From NCBI RefSeq assembly GCF_000720185.1, contig NZ_JOIY01000008.1, positions 1 to 64,000 of the forward strand: a DNA stretch of 64,000 nucleotides. Direction: 5' to 3'. Shown piece after piece: positions 23,013 to 31,113 of this stretch. Source of the stretch: Streptomyces sp. NRRL S-340. Its GTDB lineage: Bacteria; Actinomycetota; Actinomycetes; Streptomycetales; Streptomycetaceae. The position numbers and the translations under genes were made by a program. Under the pieces are notes generated by a model that was not told the DNA's origin, did no database searches, and worked only from the letters and a program-made list of their open reading frames with translations. Within the stretch, counting starts at the first letter, position 1. Each line of letters starts with the position of its first letter.

Positions 23013-24215
23013 TCAGTGGTCGAAGGCCAGGATCCTGGCGATGCCGTTGCGCTGGATCTCGGACGTGCCGGTGAGGACGCGGAACATGCGGATCTTGCGG
23101 AAGAGGTACTCGATCTCGTTGCCCTGGGTGAGCCCTTCCTTGCCGTGGATCTGCACGGCCTCGTCGAGGATGCGGAAGGCGGACTCGGCGACGAACAGCT
23201 TGCACATGAAGGCTTCCGCGGGCACCTCGCGGCCCGCGTCCAGGGCCGCCAGCGCGGCATACGTCATGGAGCGGGCGGCGTAGAACTCCGTGGCCATGTC
23301 GGCGACCTTGTGCTGGATGGCCTGGAGCATGAGGAGGGGCTGACCGCTGGCCACCTTGCGGGTCCGGGTGCGTTCGAGGGTCAGGGTGAGAGCGCGGCGG
23401 GTGGCGCCGAGGACGGTGGGGCAGTGCAGGAGCCGGTTGGTGGTGACCCGGCCGAGCGCGATGCGCATGCCCTCGCCCTCCTCGCCGAGGAGGTTGGCCG
23501 CCGGGACGTGGCAGTCGTCCAGGACGATGTCGCTCTCGATGTGTTCGCCCGACATGGGGGTCGCCCCGTCCTCGACGCGGCACCCCGGGCTGTCCAGGTC
23601 CACGAGGAACGCGGAGAACCGCGGTTTCTCGCCCTCCCGCTCTCCGGTGCCCGCCATGCGGGCGACGACGATCGCGAAGTCGGCGAAGGGACCGGCCGAG
23701 GAGAAGACCTTGTGCCCGGTCAGCCGGTAGCCGTCGCCGTCGGCGTCGCGTACGGCGACCGTGCGCATGGAGCGGACGTCGGAGCCGGCGTCGGTCTCGG
23801 TGAGGGAGAAGCAGCACGCCCGCTCGCCGCGGATCAGCGGCAGCAGGTACTTGTCCAACTGGTGCTCGGTGGCGTGCCGGAGGATGTCACCCGCGCGCAG
23901 CGGGCCGCCCATGTCACCGAGCACGCTGTGGCCGAGGACGCGTGAGCTGGCGCCGATCTCCTCCTTGAGGGCGGCGAGCTGGGTGTAGGTGAGGTTCCGG
24001 CCGCCGTACTCCTCGGGCAGGTGGATGCCGTAGAAACCCAGTTCGCGGCTGCGGCGCCAGACCGGTTCGAGGTCGGCGCGGGTGAGGCGGCTGCCGGGGG
24101 TGAGGCCGCGCTCGCGTTCGTAGTCGGCGAGTTCACCGCCGAGGTAGTCGCGCAGGCGGCCGACGAGTTCGGCGGTGCGCGGGTCGTCGTGGGCGGGGCG
24201 GAGGGAGAAGGTCAC
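23013..24215 (-). CDS. Acyl-CoA dehydrogenase
   Basis: A 400-residue FAD enzyme oxidising an acyl-CoA to the enoyl-CoA. Family landmarks are in order: LGFYGIHLPEEYGG, CCFSLTETDAGSDVRSM (FAD/substrate loop), GHKVFSSAG, IALGRVTTNRLLHC, and the C-terminal IHGKEGLTQGNEIEYLFRKIRMFRVLTGTSEIQRNGIAR. A GTG start follows CGGAG at good spacing. It sits 24 bp downstream of the acyl-CoA ligase and is surely cotranscribed. The pair should activate and desaturate a carboxylic acid. Chain specificity is not evident; the APEC/long-chain-like N-terminus suggests a branched or bulky substrate. Confidence 0.93.
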   Translation of the reverse strand: MTFSLRPAHDDPRTAELVGRLRDYLGGELADYERERGLTPGSRLTRADLEPVWRRSRELGFYGIHLPEEYGGRNLTYTQLAALKEEIGASSRVLGHSVLGDMGGPLRAGDILRHATEHQLDKYLLPLIRGERACCFSLTETDAGSDVRSMRTVAVRDADGDGYRLTGHKVFSSAGPFADFAIVVARMAGTGEREGEKPRFSAFLVDLDSPGCRVEDGATPMSGEHIESDIVLDDCHVPAANLLGEEGEGMRIALGRVTTNRLLHCPTVLGATRRALTLTLERTRTRKVASGQPLLMLQAIQHKVADMATEFYAARSMTYAALAALDAGREVPAEAFMCKLFVAESAFRILDEAVQIHGKEGLTQGNEIEYLFRKIRMFRVLTGTSEIQRNGIARILAFDH

Positions 24216-24239
24216 GGCGGGACTCCGAGCAGGGTGGGG

Positions 24240-25796
24240 TCAGTTGACGCGGCGGGCGGCATGCGCCCAGAAGGGTTCGCGTACGGTCTTGCGGTCGAGC
24301 TTGCCGTTGCGGTTGTGGGGCAGTTCGGGCACGAAGTCGACCGAGCGAGGCTTCTTGAAGCGGTCCAGCCGGTCGGCGCAGAAGGCGATCAGTTCCTCGG
24401 CCGTGACGGCCGTACCGGCATGGGTGACGACGACGGCCTTGACGGCCTCGCCCCACTGCTCGTCGGGCACGCCGACGACACATGCCTCCTGGACGGCGGG
24501 GTGTTCGTACAGGGCGGCCTCCACCTCGGTGCAGTAGATGTTGAAACCACCCGAGATGATCATGTCCTTCTTGCGGTCGACCAGGAAGAGGTAGCCGTCC
24601 TCCCGCATCCACGCCAGGTCGCCGGTGTGCACCCAGCCGTCGCGGAAGGTCTGCGCCGACAGCTCCGGCTCCCGCCAGTACTCCCTCACGCAGTCCGGCC
24701 CGCGCACGATCACCTCACCGACCTCGCGCGGGCCAAGCTCCCGGCCCGTCTCGTCGACGACACGTATCTCGGTGTCGTAGGACGCACGGCCGCACGACTG
24801 GAGCAGCTCCGGGTCCTCCCGCACGGCGCGCGCGATCTCCTCGCTGGTCAGGCCCGCGACCACGCTGGTGGTCTCGCCCAGCCCGTAGCCCTGGGCGACG
24901 ACCGGGCCGAAGAACTCCACGGCGTCCCGCAGCCGCTGCGGTGAGACGGGCGCGCCGCCGATGCGCACGCTCGTCAGCGAGCGCAGGTCGTGGCCGGCGG
25001 CGCCGGGGTGGGCGAGCACCATGTTCAGCATGGCCGGCACCAGGAAGGTCGCGGTGATGCGTTCCTTCTCGACCGTCTCCAGGAAGCCGGCCGGGCTCCA
25101 GTCCGGCAGCACGTAGGTGGTCGAGCCGCCGAACACCCCGGCGAGCAGGCCCATGCCGGTGGCGTGGGTGATGGGGCCGCAGGCGAGGTAGCGGGTGCCG
25201 GGGCGGGGGCGGGACTCGTCGGCCATCAGCTGCTTGCGCATGTTGGCGAGGCGGTTGCCGACCGTCTGCACCGCGGCCTTGAGCGCGCCGGTGGATCCGG
25301 AGGTGAAGTTCAGGACGCAGGGGTCGTCGAGGCCGACCTCGACGCGGACCGGTGTGCCGTCGCCCTCGGCCAGCAGGGCGCCGTAGGAGACCTCGCCGGG
25401 CTGTGCGCCGTCGAGGGGGACGGGCAGGCATCCGGTACCCGCCGCGGCGATGGCCGCGAGGGCGTCCTCGCGGTGGGCGGCGTCGTAGACGAGGGCGCGT
25501 ACGGGGGCGTAGCGCAGGATGTGCTCGATCTCGCCGGTGCCGAGCCGGGCGTTGATCGGTGCGCGCGTCAACCCGGCCTTGTACAGGGCGAATTCGACCT
25601 CCACCAGCTCTCCGCGGTTCCAGGCGAGGGAGGCCACCGCGTCGCCGGGGCGCAGGCCCCGGCCGGACAGGGCGGCGGCCAGGCGGTCGGCCGCCCGGTC
25701 CAGGTCGGTGAAGGTCCAGACGCGGTCCCCGCAGACGAGGGCGGGGGCCTGGGGCCAGTAGCGAGCGCTGCGCGAGAGGTAGTTGCCGAGGTTCAT
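24240..25796 (-). CDS. Acyl-CoA ligase (AMP-forming)
   Basis: A 518-residue ANL-superfamily enzyme making acyl-CoA from a carboxylate, ATP and CoA. Motifs in order: A3 TSGSTGALK near residue 166, A5 GYGLGETT, A7 HTGDLAW, A8 LVDRKKDMIISGGFNIY, and A10 NRNGKLDRK with the catalytic Lys. The P-loop is slightly unusual, reading ALKAA where PKG is normal, but the Lys is kept. The start is ATG 25796 with a weak ribosome site. It is first gene of the two-gene leftward operon and divergent from a TetR regulator, so it is probably the main regulated promoter. Confidence 0.93.
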   Translation of the reverse strand: MNLGNYLSRSARYWPQAPALVCGDRVWTFTDLDRAADRLAAALSGRGLRPGDAVASLAWNRGELVEVEFALYKAGLTRAPINARLGTGEIEHILRYAPVRALVYDAAHREDALAAIAAAGTGCLPVPLDGAQPGEVSYGALLAEGDGTPVRVEVGLDDPCVLNFTSGSTGALKAAVQTVGNRLANMRKQLMADESRPRPGTRYLACGPITHATGMGLLAGVFGGSTTYVLPDWSPAGFLETVEKERITATFLVPAMLNMVLAHPGAAGHDLRSLTSVRIGGAPVSPQRLRDAVEFFGPVVAQGYGLGETTSVVAGLTSEEIARAVREDPELLQSCGRASYDTEIRVVDETGRELGPREVGEVIVRGPDCVREYWREPELSAQTFRDGWVHTGDLAWMREDGYLFLVDRKKDMIISGGFNIYCTEVEAALYEHPAVQEACVVGVPDEQWGEAVKAVVVTHAGTAVTAEELIAFCADRLDRFKKPRSVDFVPELPHNRNGKLDRKTVREPFWAHAARRVN

Positions 25797-25837
25797 GAGG
25801 GCCTACTCGGTAGAGGGCGTCCATAGGAAATTTACAT

Positions 25838-25861
25838 ACCGCTCAGTTTCAGACAGCTTGT
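25838..25861. promoter_or_regulatory. Candidate operator between acyl-CoA ligase and tetR
   Basis: ACCGCTCAGT (25838-25847) resembles the ACYG-N2-CRGT half-symmetric sites of TetR-type catabolic repressors. The adjacent 12-mer CAGACAGCTTGT (25850-25861) recurs in inverted orientation at 28013-28024, in the promoter region of the MFS and serine-hydrolase genes. The surrounding 60 bp are markedly AT-richer than the flanks. Confidence 0.48.
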
Positions 25862-25948
25862 TCAGTAACGTCTCTCCTGTCAAGGGTCTTCTAGACTGGC
25901 CCCCGCATGCGTCAGCGGCCGTGCGCGACGATCGAGGAGGAGGGGTGC

Positions 25949-26545
25949 ATGGCGGAGGACAGGCGGACCAGACGTTCACGCCGGGCTCTGGGGGACGCCC
26001 TGGTGGAACTGGTGCTCGAACGGGGCTTCACGGCGCTGACCGTGGAGGACGTCACCGAGCGCGCGGATGTGGCCCGCGCGACCTTCTACGCGCACTTCCG
26101 GGACAAGGAGGACCTGTTCGCGCGCGTGACCGCGGACCTGCTCGCCGAACTGTCCGAGCGTCTGGCCCCGGCGGTCGCCGACAGCGCGGTCGGGTTCACC
26201 GGCAAGCCGGTCCTCGAGATGCTGCGGCACGCGCGTGAGCGGCGCGATCTGTACCGGATCGTGCTGCGCGGCGAAGGGGACGGCAGGCCCTTGCAGATGT
26301 TCGTCGACGCCTGCGCGCGGGCCACGGCCGAGGAGTTCCGCGCCCGCGCGGAACGCAACGCCGTCCAGCCGCGCATCGATCCCGAGCTGCTGGCCCGGGT
26401 GTGGGTCGGGGAGCAGATCGCGGTACTGCGCTGGTGGGTGGAGCAGGACACCCCGTCACTGCCGGCCGAGGAGGTCGTCCGCATGCTCCTCGACCTGGCC
26501 CTGCACGGGCGCTACTGGGCCAGCGGCTTCGAGTCGCCGGCCTGA
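25949..26545 (+). CDS. TetR/AcrR-family regulator
   Basis: A 198-residue repressor whose entry helix RRALGDALVELVLERGF leads to the helix-turn-helix LTVEDVTERADVARATFYAHFRDKEDLF. The C-terminal domain with VWVGEQIAVLRWWVEQD is typical of the large TetR group that senses acyl compounds or drugs. GGAGGAGGGG precedes ATG 25949. It is divergent from the acyl-CoA ligase operon and convergent with the MFS gene. A shared 12-bp promoter element suggests it governs the whole 23-29.3 kb cassette. Confidence 0.9.
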   Translation: MAEDRRTRRSRRALGDALVELVLERGFTALTVEDVTERADVARATFYAHFRDKEDLFARVTADLLAELSERLAPAVADSAVGFTGKPVLEMLRHARERRDLYRIVLRGEGDGRPLQMFVDACARATAEEFRARAERNAVQPRIDPELLARVWVGEQIAVLRWWVEQDTPSLPAEEVVRMLLDLALHGRYWASGFESPA

Positions 26546-26575
26546 GCCCCGCTCCCCTCCCCGCCGCCCGGCCCG

Positions 26576-26678
26576 GCCGGCCCGCCGCAGCCCCCGTACG
26601 TCCCGCTCACTCGGCCCCTTCCCAGTCGCCGCACGTCCCCGCTCAGCCGGCCCGCCGCAGCCGCCGTACGTCCCGCTC
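26576..26678. repeat. 33-bp direct repeat spanning the MFS stop codon
   Basis: The 33 bases at 26646-26678, encoding the last residues of the MFS protein, recur at 26576-26608 with one difference, beyond the stop codon. The copies are 70 bp apart. This looks like a local duplication of the gene end. Confidence 0.88.
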
Positions 26679-27965
26679 GGGACGGATCGCGGTCACGGCG
26701 GTCAGCCCGCAGACCAGCATCACCGCGGCCGACAGCAGGAACGCGTGGGTGTAGCCGGTGCTCCGGGAGGAAGCGGAGTCCAGCAGGCGCCCGGTCAGGT
26801 ACGGGGCCACCAGGCCGGGCAGGGTGCCGGTCGCGGCGACGACGCCGAAGACCGCTCCGCGCCGTGCGGACGGCACGACCGCGGCCGTCGTCATGTAGTG
26901 CAGCGGGAACGCGATGGCGTGCGCGCCGAAGGCCACCGCCAGCAGGGCCAGGAGCAGCGCCCGGGCGCCGGCGAAGGGGAGCGCCGCCATGGCCGCCGCG
27001 GCGACGGCGACGGCGATTCCCTGCGGCGCGCCGGTCGACCAGCGGATCGGCACGCCCCGCCGGTTGAGCGCGTCGACCAGCGGGGACACCGCCAGCAGCA
27101 GCACGAAACTGAACGCCGAGACAGCGCTGATGAGCGTCGCCGCCCCGCCCGGTGACATGCCCAGCTCGGTGCGCAGGTAGGCGGGCAGCCACGCCTGGCT
27201 CAGCGACAGGGCCCAGGAGGCGCCGAAGGCTCCCGCGATGCTGCCCAGCACGGTGCCGTTCAGCAGCAGCCGGCGCAACGGCAGCCGGTCCGCCGCTCCG
27301 GAGCCGGCCGCGGCGCCGTGCACGGGCTCGTGGCCGTACGGTCCGTCGCGCCCCGTCCGCCACCACAGCAGACCCCACACCACGCTGACCGCCGCGAGCG
27401 CGGCGAAGGCGGAACGCCAGCCGAACGCGGTGATCAGCCAGGTCACGACCGGCGCGGCGATCAGCGTGCCGAGCGCGGCGCCGCTGATCTGCAACGCCGA
27501 CGGCAGACCCCGCCGGTCCTCGGGGAACCACGTGTAGAGCGCGTGCATGGACATGGGCGCGGCCGGACCCTCGGCGAAGCCCAGCAGCACCCTTCCCGCC
27601 ACCAGGGCGGGCACGGACGCCACGACGAGCACGGGCAGCTGGGCCACCGCCCACAGAGCGGCCAGCACGGTCAGGAGCACGCGGCTCGGAACCCGCGCGG
27701 AGACGATTCCGCCCAGCAGTCCGGAGAGGCTGAACAGCAGGGCGAAGGAGCTGGAGATCAGGCCGTAGGTGCTGTTGCTGATGTGCAGTTCGTCCATGAT
27801 CGGTACGGCCGCGAGGCCCAGGACGGACTTGTCCGCGTAGTTGACCAGCATGAACGCCACGATCAGTGCGGTGATCAGCCAGGCGCGGCGACGGCCGGGC
27901 GGCGAGCCGGGCGGCGGCCCGGTGGCCTCCGGGCGGGAGGCGGGGCGGGACTGCGGCTGGACCAT
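26643..27965 (-). CDS. MFS transporter, anion:cation symporter-like
   Basis: A 440-residue, twelve-helix transporter. The N-terminal NYADKSVLGLAAVPIMDELHISNSTYG, the SLSGLLGGIVSARVPSRVLL loop and the GFAEGPAAPMSM segment fit the ACS family (hexuronate, tartrate, phthalate and similar carboxylates). This suits a cassette with an acyl-CoA ligase. GGAG precedes ATG 27965. It is divergent from the serine hydrolase and shares an intergenic 12-bp element with the tetR promoter. The C-terminal codons are duplicated downstream. Confidence 0.9.
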   Translation of the reverse strand: MVQPQSRPASRPEATGPPPGSPPGRRRAWLITALIVAFMLVNYADKSVLGLAAVPIMDELHISNSTYGLISSSFALLFSLSGLLGGIVSARVPSRVLLTVLAALWAVAQLPVLVVASVPALVAGRVLLGFAEGPAAPMSMHALYTWFPEDRRGLPSALQISGAALGTLIAAPVVTWLITAFGWRSAFAALAAVSVVWGLLWWRTGRDGPYGHEPVHGAAAGSGAADRLPLRRLLLNGTVLGSIAGAFGASWALSLSQAWLPAYLRTELGMSPGGAATLISAVSAFSFVLLLAVSPLVDALNRRGVPIRWSTGAPQGIAVAVAAAAMAALPFAGARALLLALLAVAFGAHAIAFPLHYMTTAAVVPSARRGAVFGVVAATGTLPGLVAPYLTGRLLDSASSRSTGYTHAFLLSAAVMLVCGLTAVTAIRPERDVRRLRRAG

Positions 27966-28012
27966 CGGGCACTCCTGGGGCTCGGGATATTGAAAACGGA
28001 GTATGTTCCCGT

Positions 28013-28024
28013 ACAAGCTGTCTG
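28013..28024. promoter_or_regulatory. Inverted copy of the tetR-promoter 12-mer
   Basis: ACAAGCTGTCTG is the exact reverse complement of CAGACAGCTTGT at 25850-25861 and lies in the 184-bp divergent region between the MFS and serine-hydrolase genes. With a 12-base match at two promoters 2 kb apart, a shared regulator is plausible. Confidence 0.42.
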
Positions 28025-28149
28025 GTACTGATCGCTTGACTCGGCAACCTAAGTGGCCGGACGTCGCCAGGTCAACGCCTCGAACGACAGCGCTCTCGCG
28101 AAACCCGAAGAGCAGCACTTCCCGATTCCTGAACCGACAGGAGCGACCC

Positions 28150-29334
28150 ATGACCGAGACAGCCCCGTCGAGTCATCTGATGTGGAGCCGCGGCTACACG
28201 GACCCGGCCTGGATCCGCCACTTCACCGCACAGGGCCGTGAACTCTCACCCAGCCGACGCGTCTGGCGGGGCCGGGCTCCCGCCCGCCACCTGCCGCACC
28301 GTGAGACCGATGTGGACGCCCTCGACGTCGTCACCACCGACGCCGGCGCACTCGAACTCGCCGACCTGTTCGCCGCGGCCCAGACGGACGCGTTCCTGGT
28401 GCTGCACCGCGGCGAGGTCGTCTACGAGCGCTACCTGCACGGCACCGACCCCCACACCCCCCACTTCAACGCCTCGGCGGCCAAGTCCTACCTCGGGCTC
28501 GTCGCGGCGACGCTCGCTCACCAGGGCCTCCTGGACCGCACGGCCCCGGCCTCCGCCTATGTCCCGGAACTGGCGGGGACCGCCTTCGGCGACGCCCGGG
28601 TCCAGGACCTGCTGCACATGGGCACCCGGGTCAGCTACGCGGGACGGCCCTTCGACAAGGCACTGGAGGCCCAGCGGTACCAAGCGGTGATCGCCCCGCG
28701 ACTGCGGCCGTTCGGTTACAGCGGTCCGACCAGTATCCGCGAGCACCTGCTGACCGCCCGCGCCACCGGGGCCCCGGGAGAGGAGTTCCGCTACGAGAAC
28801 GGCAACGTGGAGACGCTGGCCGAAGTCCTCCGCCGGGTCACGGGCCTCACCACGTCCGCCCTGCTCAGCGACGTCCTGTGGGCCAGGATCGGCGCGGAGG
28901 AGGACGCGTACTACATCCTGGACGAAGACGGTGCCGAAGCCGCCTGCGGAGGCTTCAGCGCGACCGCACGCGATGTGGCCCGGCTCGGTGAGATGCTGCG
29001 CTGCGGCGGGGCGGTGGAGGGCCGGCAGGTGGTCCCGGCGGAAGTGGCCGGCACCATCGCCAGCGGTGTGCCCGACGGCTGCTCCCGCCGCGTCCGCTTC
29101 CCGGCCGCGCCCCCCGACTCGCCCGCCACGCTCTCCTATCACGACCTGTGGTGGGTCCTGAACGACCCCTACGGTTCCTACATGGCCAGTGGCATCCACG
29201 GCCAGCGGCTCTTCGTGTCGCCGGGCCTGGATCTCGTGGTCGTCCACTTCGGCTCGCAGGTCATGTCGCCCGCGGTGCCGCCGGTCCCGCTGGTGCAGGC
29301 GTTCGTGCGGATCGGTGTCCGTCTCAACTCGTGA
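28150..29334 (+). CDS. Serine hydrolase, class C beta-lactamase fold (NylB/EstB-like)
   Basis: A 394-residue cytoplasmic hydrolase of the beta-lactamase/transpeptidase fold. S109-A-A-K112 is the SxxK nucleophile motif, and Y215-E-N217 is the YxN motif. The third motif is replaced by SGIHGQRLF. The spacing of S109, K112 and Y215 closely parallels NylB-type 6-aminohexanoate-dimer hydrolase, and the WWVLND and GIHGQ segments fit that group. There is no signal peptide, so it acts on an imported ester or amide rather than cell wall. AGGAG precedes ATG 28150. Divergent from the ACS-type permease, it may release the acid that the ligase then activates. Confidence 0.9.
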   Translation: MTETAPSSHLMWSRGYTDPAWIRHFTAQGRELSPSRRVWRGRAPARHLPHRETDVDALDVVTTDAGALELADLFAAAQTDAFLVLHRGEVVYERYLHGTDPHTPHFNASAAKSYLGLVAATLAHQGLLDRTAPASAYVPELAGTAFGDARVQDLLHMGTRVSYAGRPFDKALEAQRYQAVIAPRLRPFGYSGPTSIREHLLTARATGAPGEEFRYENGNVETLAEVLRRVTGLTTSALLSDVLWARIGAEEDAYYILDEDGAEAACGGFSATARDVARLGEMLRCGGAVEGRQVVPAEVAGTIASGVPDGCSRRVRFPAAPPDSPATLSYHDLWWVLNDPYGSYMASGIHGQRLFVSPGLDLVVVHFGSQVMSPAVPPVPLVQAFVRIGVRLNS

Positions 29335-29740
29335 AAGCGGGTGCCGGGAACGGCGGAGTCCGGTCCGTGACCGGGTGGCGGCCGCGGACTCCGGCCGGCC
29401 CGCTGCCGGCCGCTCCGTCGGTGCCGGTCGCCCCGTGACGCCCGGCCGTTCGGTCAGCGCGGGTCCTGCTCCAGGGCCCCGCCGGCCGCGGCGGCCGGAC
29501 CGGGAGCGTGCCCGTTCGCACGGTCCGTGCGCCGGTCCGCCGCCGGCCGTCCGCCCTCGGTGCCGGGGCCGGGCACCACAGGCGGTGCGGTCTGCGCCTT
29601 CGCCGCGTCCCACGAAGCCGCGGCCGGTCCGCCTCCCTCGCTCGACGACTTCATCCGGCTCCTGCGCGAGGCGTTCCCCGTGCTGGGAAGCGGCGGGGCG
29701 TGACGGCCCCCCGCTCTGCTGCGATCCTGTCGGGCAATGG
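29335..29740. other. 400-bp spacer with hairpin and a possible coding remnant
   Basis: CGGAGTCCG (29354-29362) and CGGACTCCG (29385-29393) can form a stem that may terminate the hydrolase transcript. Further on, one frame ends with SLDDFIRLLREAFPVLGSGGA at 29638-29703, which looks protein-like (amphipathic helix) but has no recognisable upstream domain or start. I treat it as a possible remnant only. Confidence 0.4.
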
Positions 29741-29774
29741 ATTTCGTTGCCTCGCTTTTTCCAAACAACGAAAT
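29741..29774. promoter_or_regulatory. Perfect 9-bp inverted repeat upstream of PNPOx-like gene
   Basis: ATTTCGTTG (29741-29749) and CAACGAAAT (29766-29774) are exact complements across a 16-bp spacer, in an unusually AT-rich segment 100 bp before the start of the PNPOx-like gene. The 25-bp centre-to-centre distance of the arms suits two half-sites of a dimeric regulator. Confidence 0.68.
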
Positions 29775-29874
29775 GCGGAGATCCATGGCGGCCTGGGAAT
29801 GGAATCAGTACCATCCCCCTCTGCCGGCCCGCCGCAGGACCAGCACCCGGCCCGCACTCAGGGAGAAGACAGCC

Positions 29875-30600
29875 ATGGACTCCGACACCCCGGAACGCCA
29901 GTTGCCGGTCAGCGAGCGCACCCGTCACCGCCGCCTGCGGCAACAGGGCAGCCTGGACCGCGACCAGCTCGACGCGATCCTCGCCGCCGGTTTCGTCTGC
30001 CACCTCGGCGTCACCGTCGATGGGACGCCGATGGTCGTACCGACCGTCTACGGTTCCGACGGCAGCACCCTGTACTTCCACGGCTCGGTCGCCGGCCGCA
30101 GTCTGCTCGCGTCACCCGAAGCCGTGGTCTGCGTCACGGTCACCCATGTCGACGGACTCGTCCTCGCCCGCTCGGTGTTCGAGCACGGCGTCAACTACCG
30201 CAGCGCCATGGTCTACGGCATCCCCCGTCTGGTCACGGATCCGGAGGAGAAGCTGGCCGGCCTGCGCCGTCTGACCGAGCAGGCCGCGCCCGGGCAGTGG
30301 GACTACGCCCGCCGCCCGAACCGCAAGGAACTCGCAGCGACCGCTCTGCTCGCCCTCTCCCTGGACGAGGCGTCCGTCAAGATCCGCACCGGAGCCCCGG
30401 ACGACGGCGACAGCGAGGACGCCCGGCTCGGCCTGTGGGCGGGCGTGCTGCCGCTGCGCGCCACCTGGGGCGCCCTGGAGCCGGACCCGGCGCTGCCCGA
30501 GGGCGTCGGGGCCCCGGCCCACCTGGCGCAGCGCGTCGGGCCCCCGGCGAACCGGACCGGGGGGACCCCGGTCTCCGGCAGCCGGGTGCCTCCTGTGTGA
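29875..30600 (+). CDS. PNPOx-fold flavin/heme-binding protein
   Basis: A 241-residue protein of the pyridoxamine 5'-phosphate oxidase-like split-barrel family. The core is GFVCHLGVTVDGTPMVVPTVYGSDGSTLYFHGSVAGRSLL (barrel strands and FMN-phosphate loop), followed by VCVTVTHVDGLVLARSVFEHGVNYRSAMVYG. Family members bind FMN, F420 or heme and act as reductases; the real cofactor is unknown here. ATG 29875 with GGGAG upstream is preferred over an ATG 138 bp earlier, because the extra segment is not conserved-looking and contains the dyad. The last 30 residues are Pro/Gly-rich. Confidence 0.82.
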   Translation: MDSDTPERQLPVSERTRHRRLRQQGSLDRDQLDAILAAGFVCHLGVTVDGTPMVVPTVYGSDGSTLYFHGSVAGRSLLASPEAVVCVTVTHVDGLVLARSVFEHGVNYRSAMVYGIPRLVTDPEEKLAGLRRLTEQAAPGQWDYARRPNRKELAATALLALSLDEASVKIRTGAPDDGDSEDARLGLWAGVLPLRATWGALEPDPALPEGVGAPAHLAQRVGPPANRTGGTPVSGSRVPPV

Positions 30601-30673
30601 ACCGCCCGCCCCGGACCTGCGTCTTCCTGCACGACCGTCACCACACGAACGCACATGAACAGGAAGACGTACT

Positions 30674-30973
30674 GTGACAGACAAGGGCGTCGAGCGGAGC
30701 GACGAGCGGCACGAGGCGGAGCCATGGTGGGCGGGCCTCGGGACCTGGGGGGCCGTCGCACTGATCGCCTTCGGCGGCCTCGCGATCATCTGGGTCTCGT
30801 TGCGACTGCCCGGCACGCCCGAGGAGTTGGCGACCGGTTACTACGGGGCCGCCAAGGTCGTCGCGGTCGGGCTGGTGGTCGCGGGAGGCGCCTTGCTGGG
30901 GCACCTTCGTACCCGCGCCGCGGCCACCGAGGAGACGACCGAGGGGGCGGGCCGGGTGAAGACCTCGGAGTAG
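30674..30973 (+). CDS. Small two-helix membrane protein, unknown
   Basis: A 99-residue protein with an acidic N-terminus, two membrane helices (WGAVALIAFGGLAIIWVSL and VVAVGLVVAGGALLGHL) joined by RLPGTPEELATGYYGAAK, and a charged C-terminal tail. GTG 30674 follows AGGAAG. I do not recognise the family. It could be cotranscribed with the PNPOx-like gene 73 bp upstream. Confidence 0.62.
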   Translation: MTDKGVERSDERHEAEPWWAGLGTWGAVALIAFGGLAIIWVSLRLPGTPEELATGYYGAAKVVAVGLVVAGGALLGHLRTRAAATEETTEGAGRVKTSE

Positions 30974-31113
30974 CGGACCCCGGAGGAGAACCCGCGCGGG
31001 GAAAGGGGATCCGCGAGCCCCGGCGCGGTCCGCGGTCCGGGCTCGGCCGGGCCGGGCGGACGAGGACGTGCGGGCGCCGGCCGGGCCGGCGGTGCGTACG
31101 GGCGCGCGGCCGG

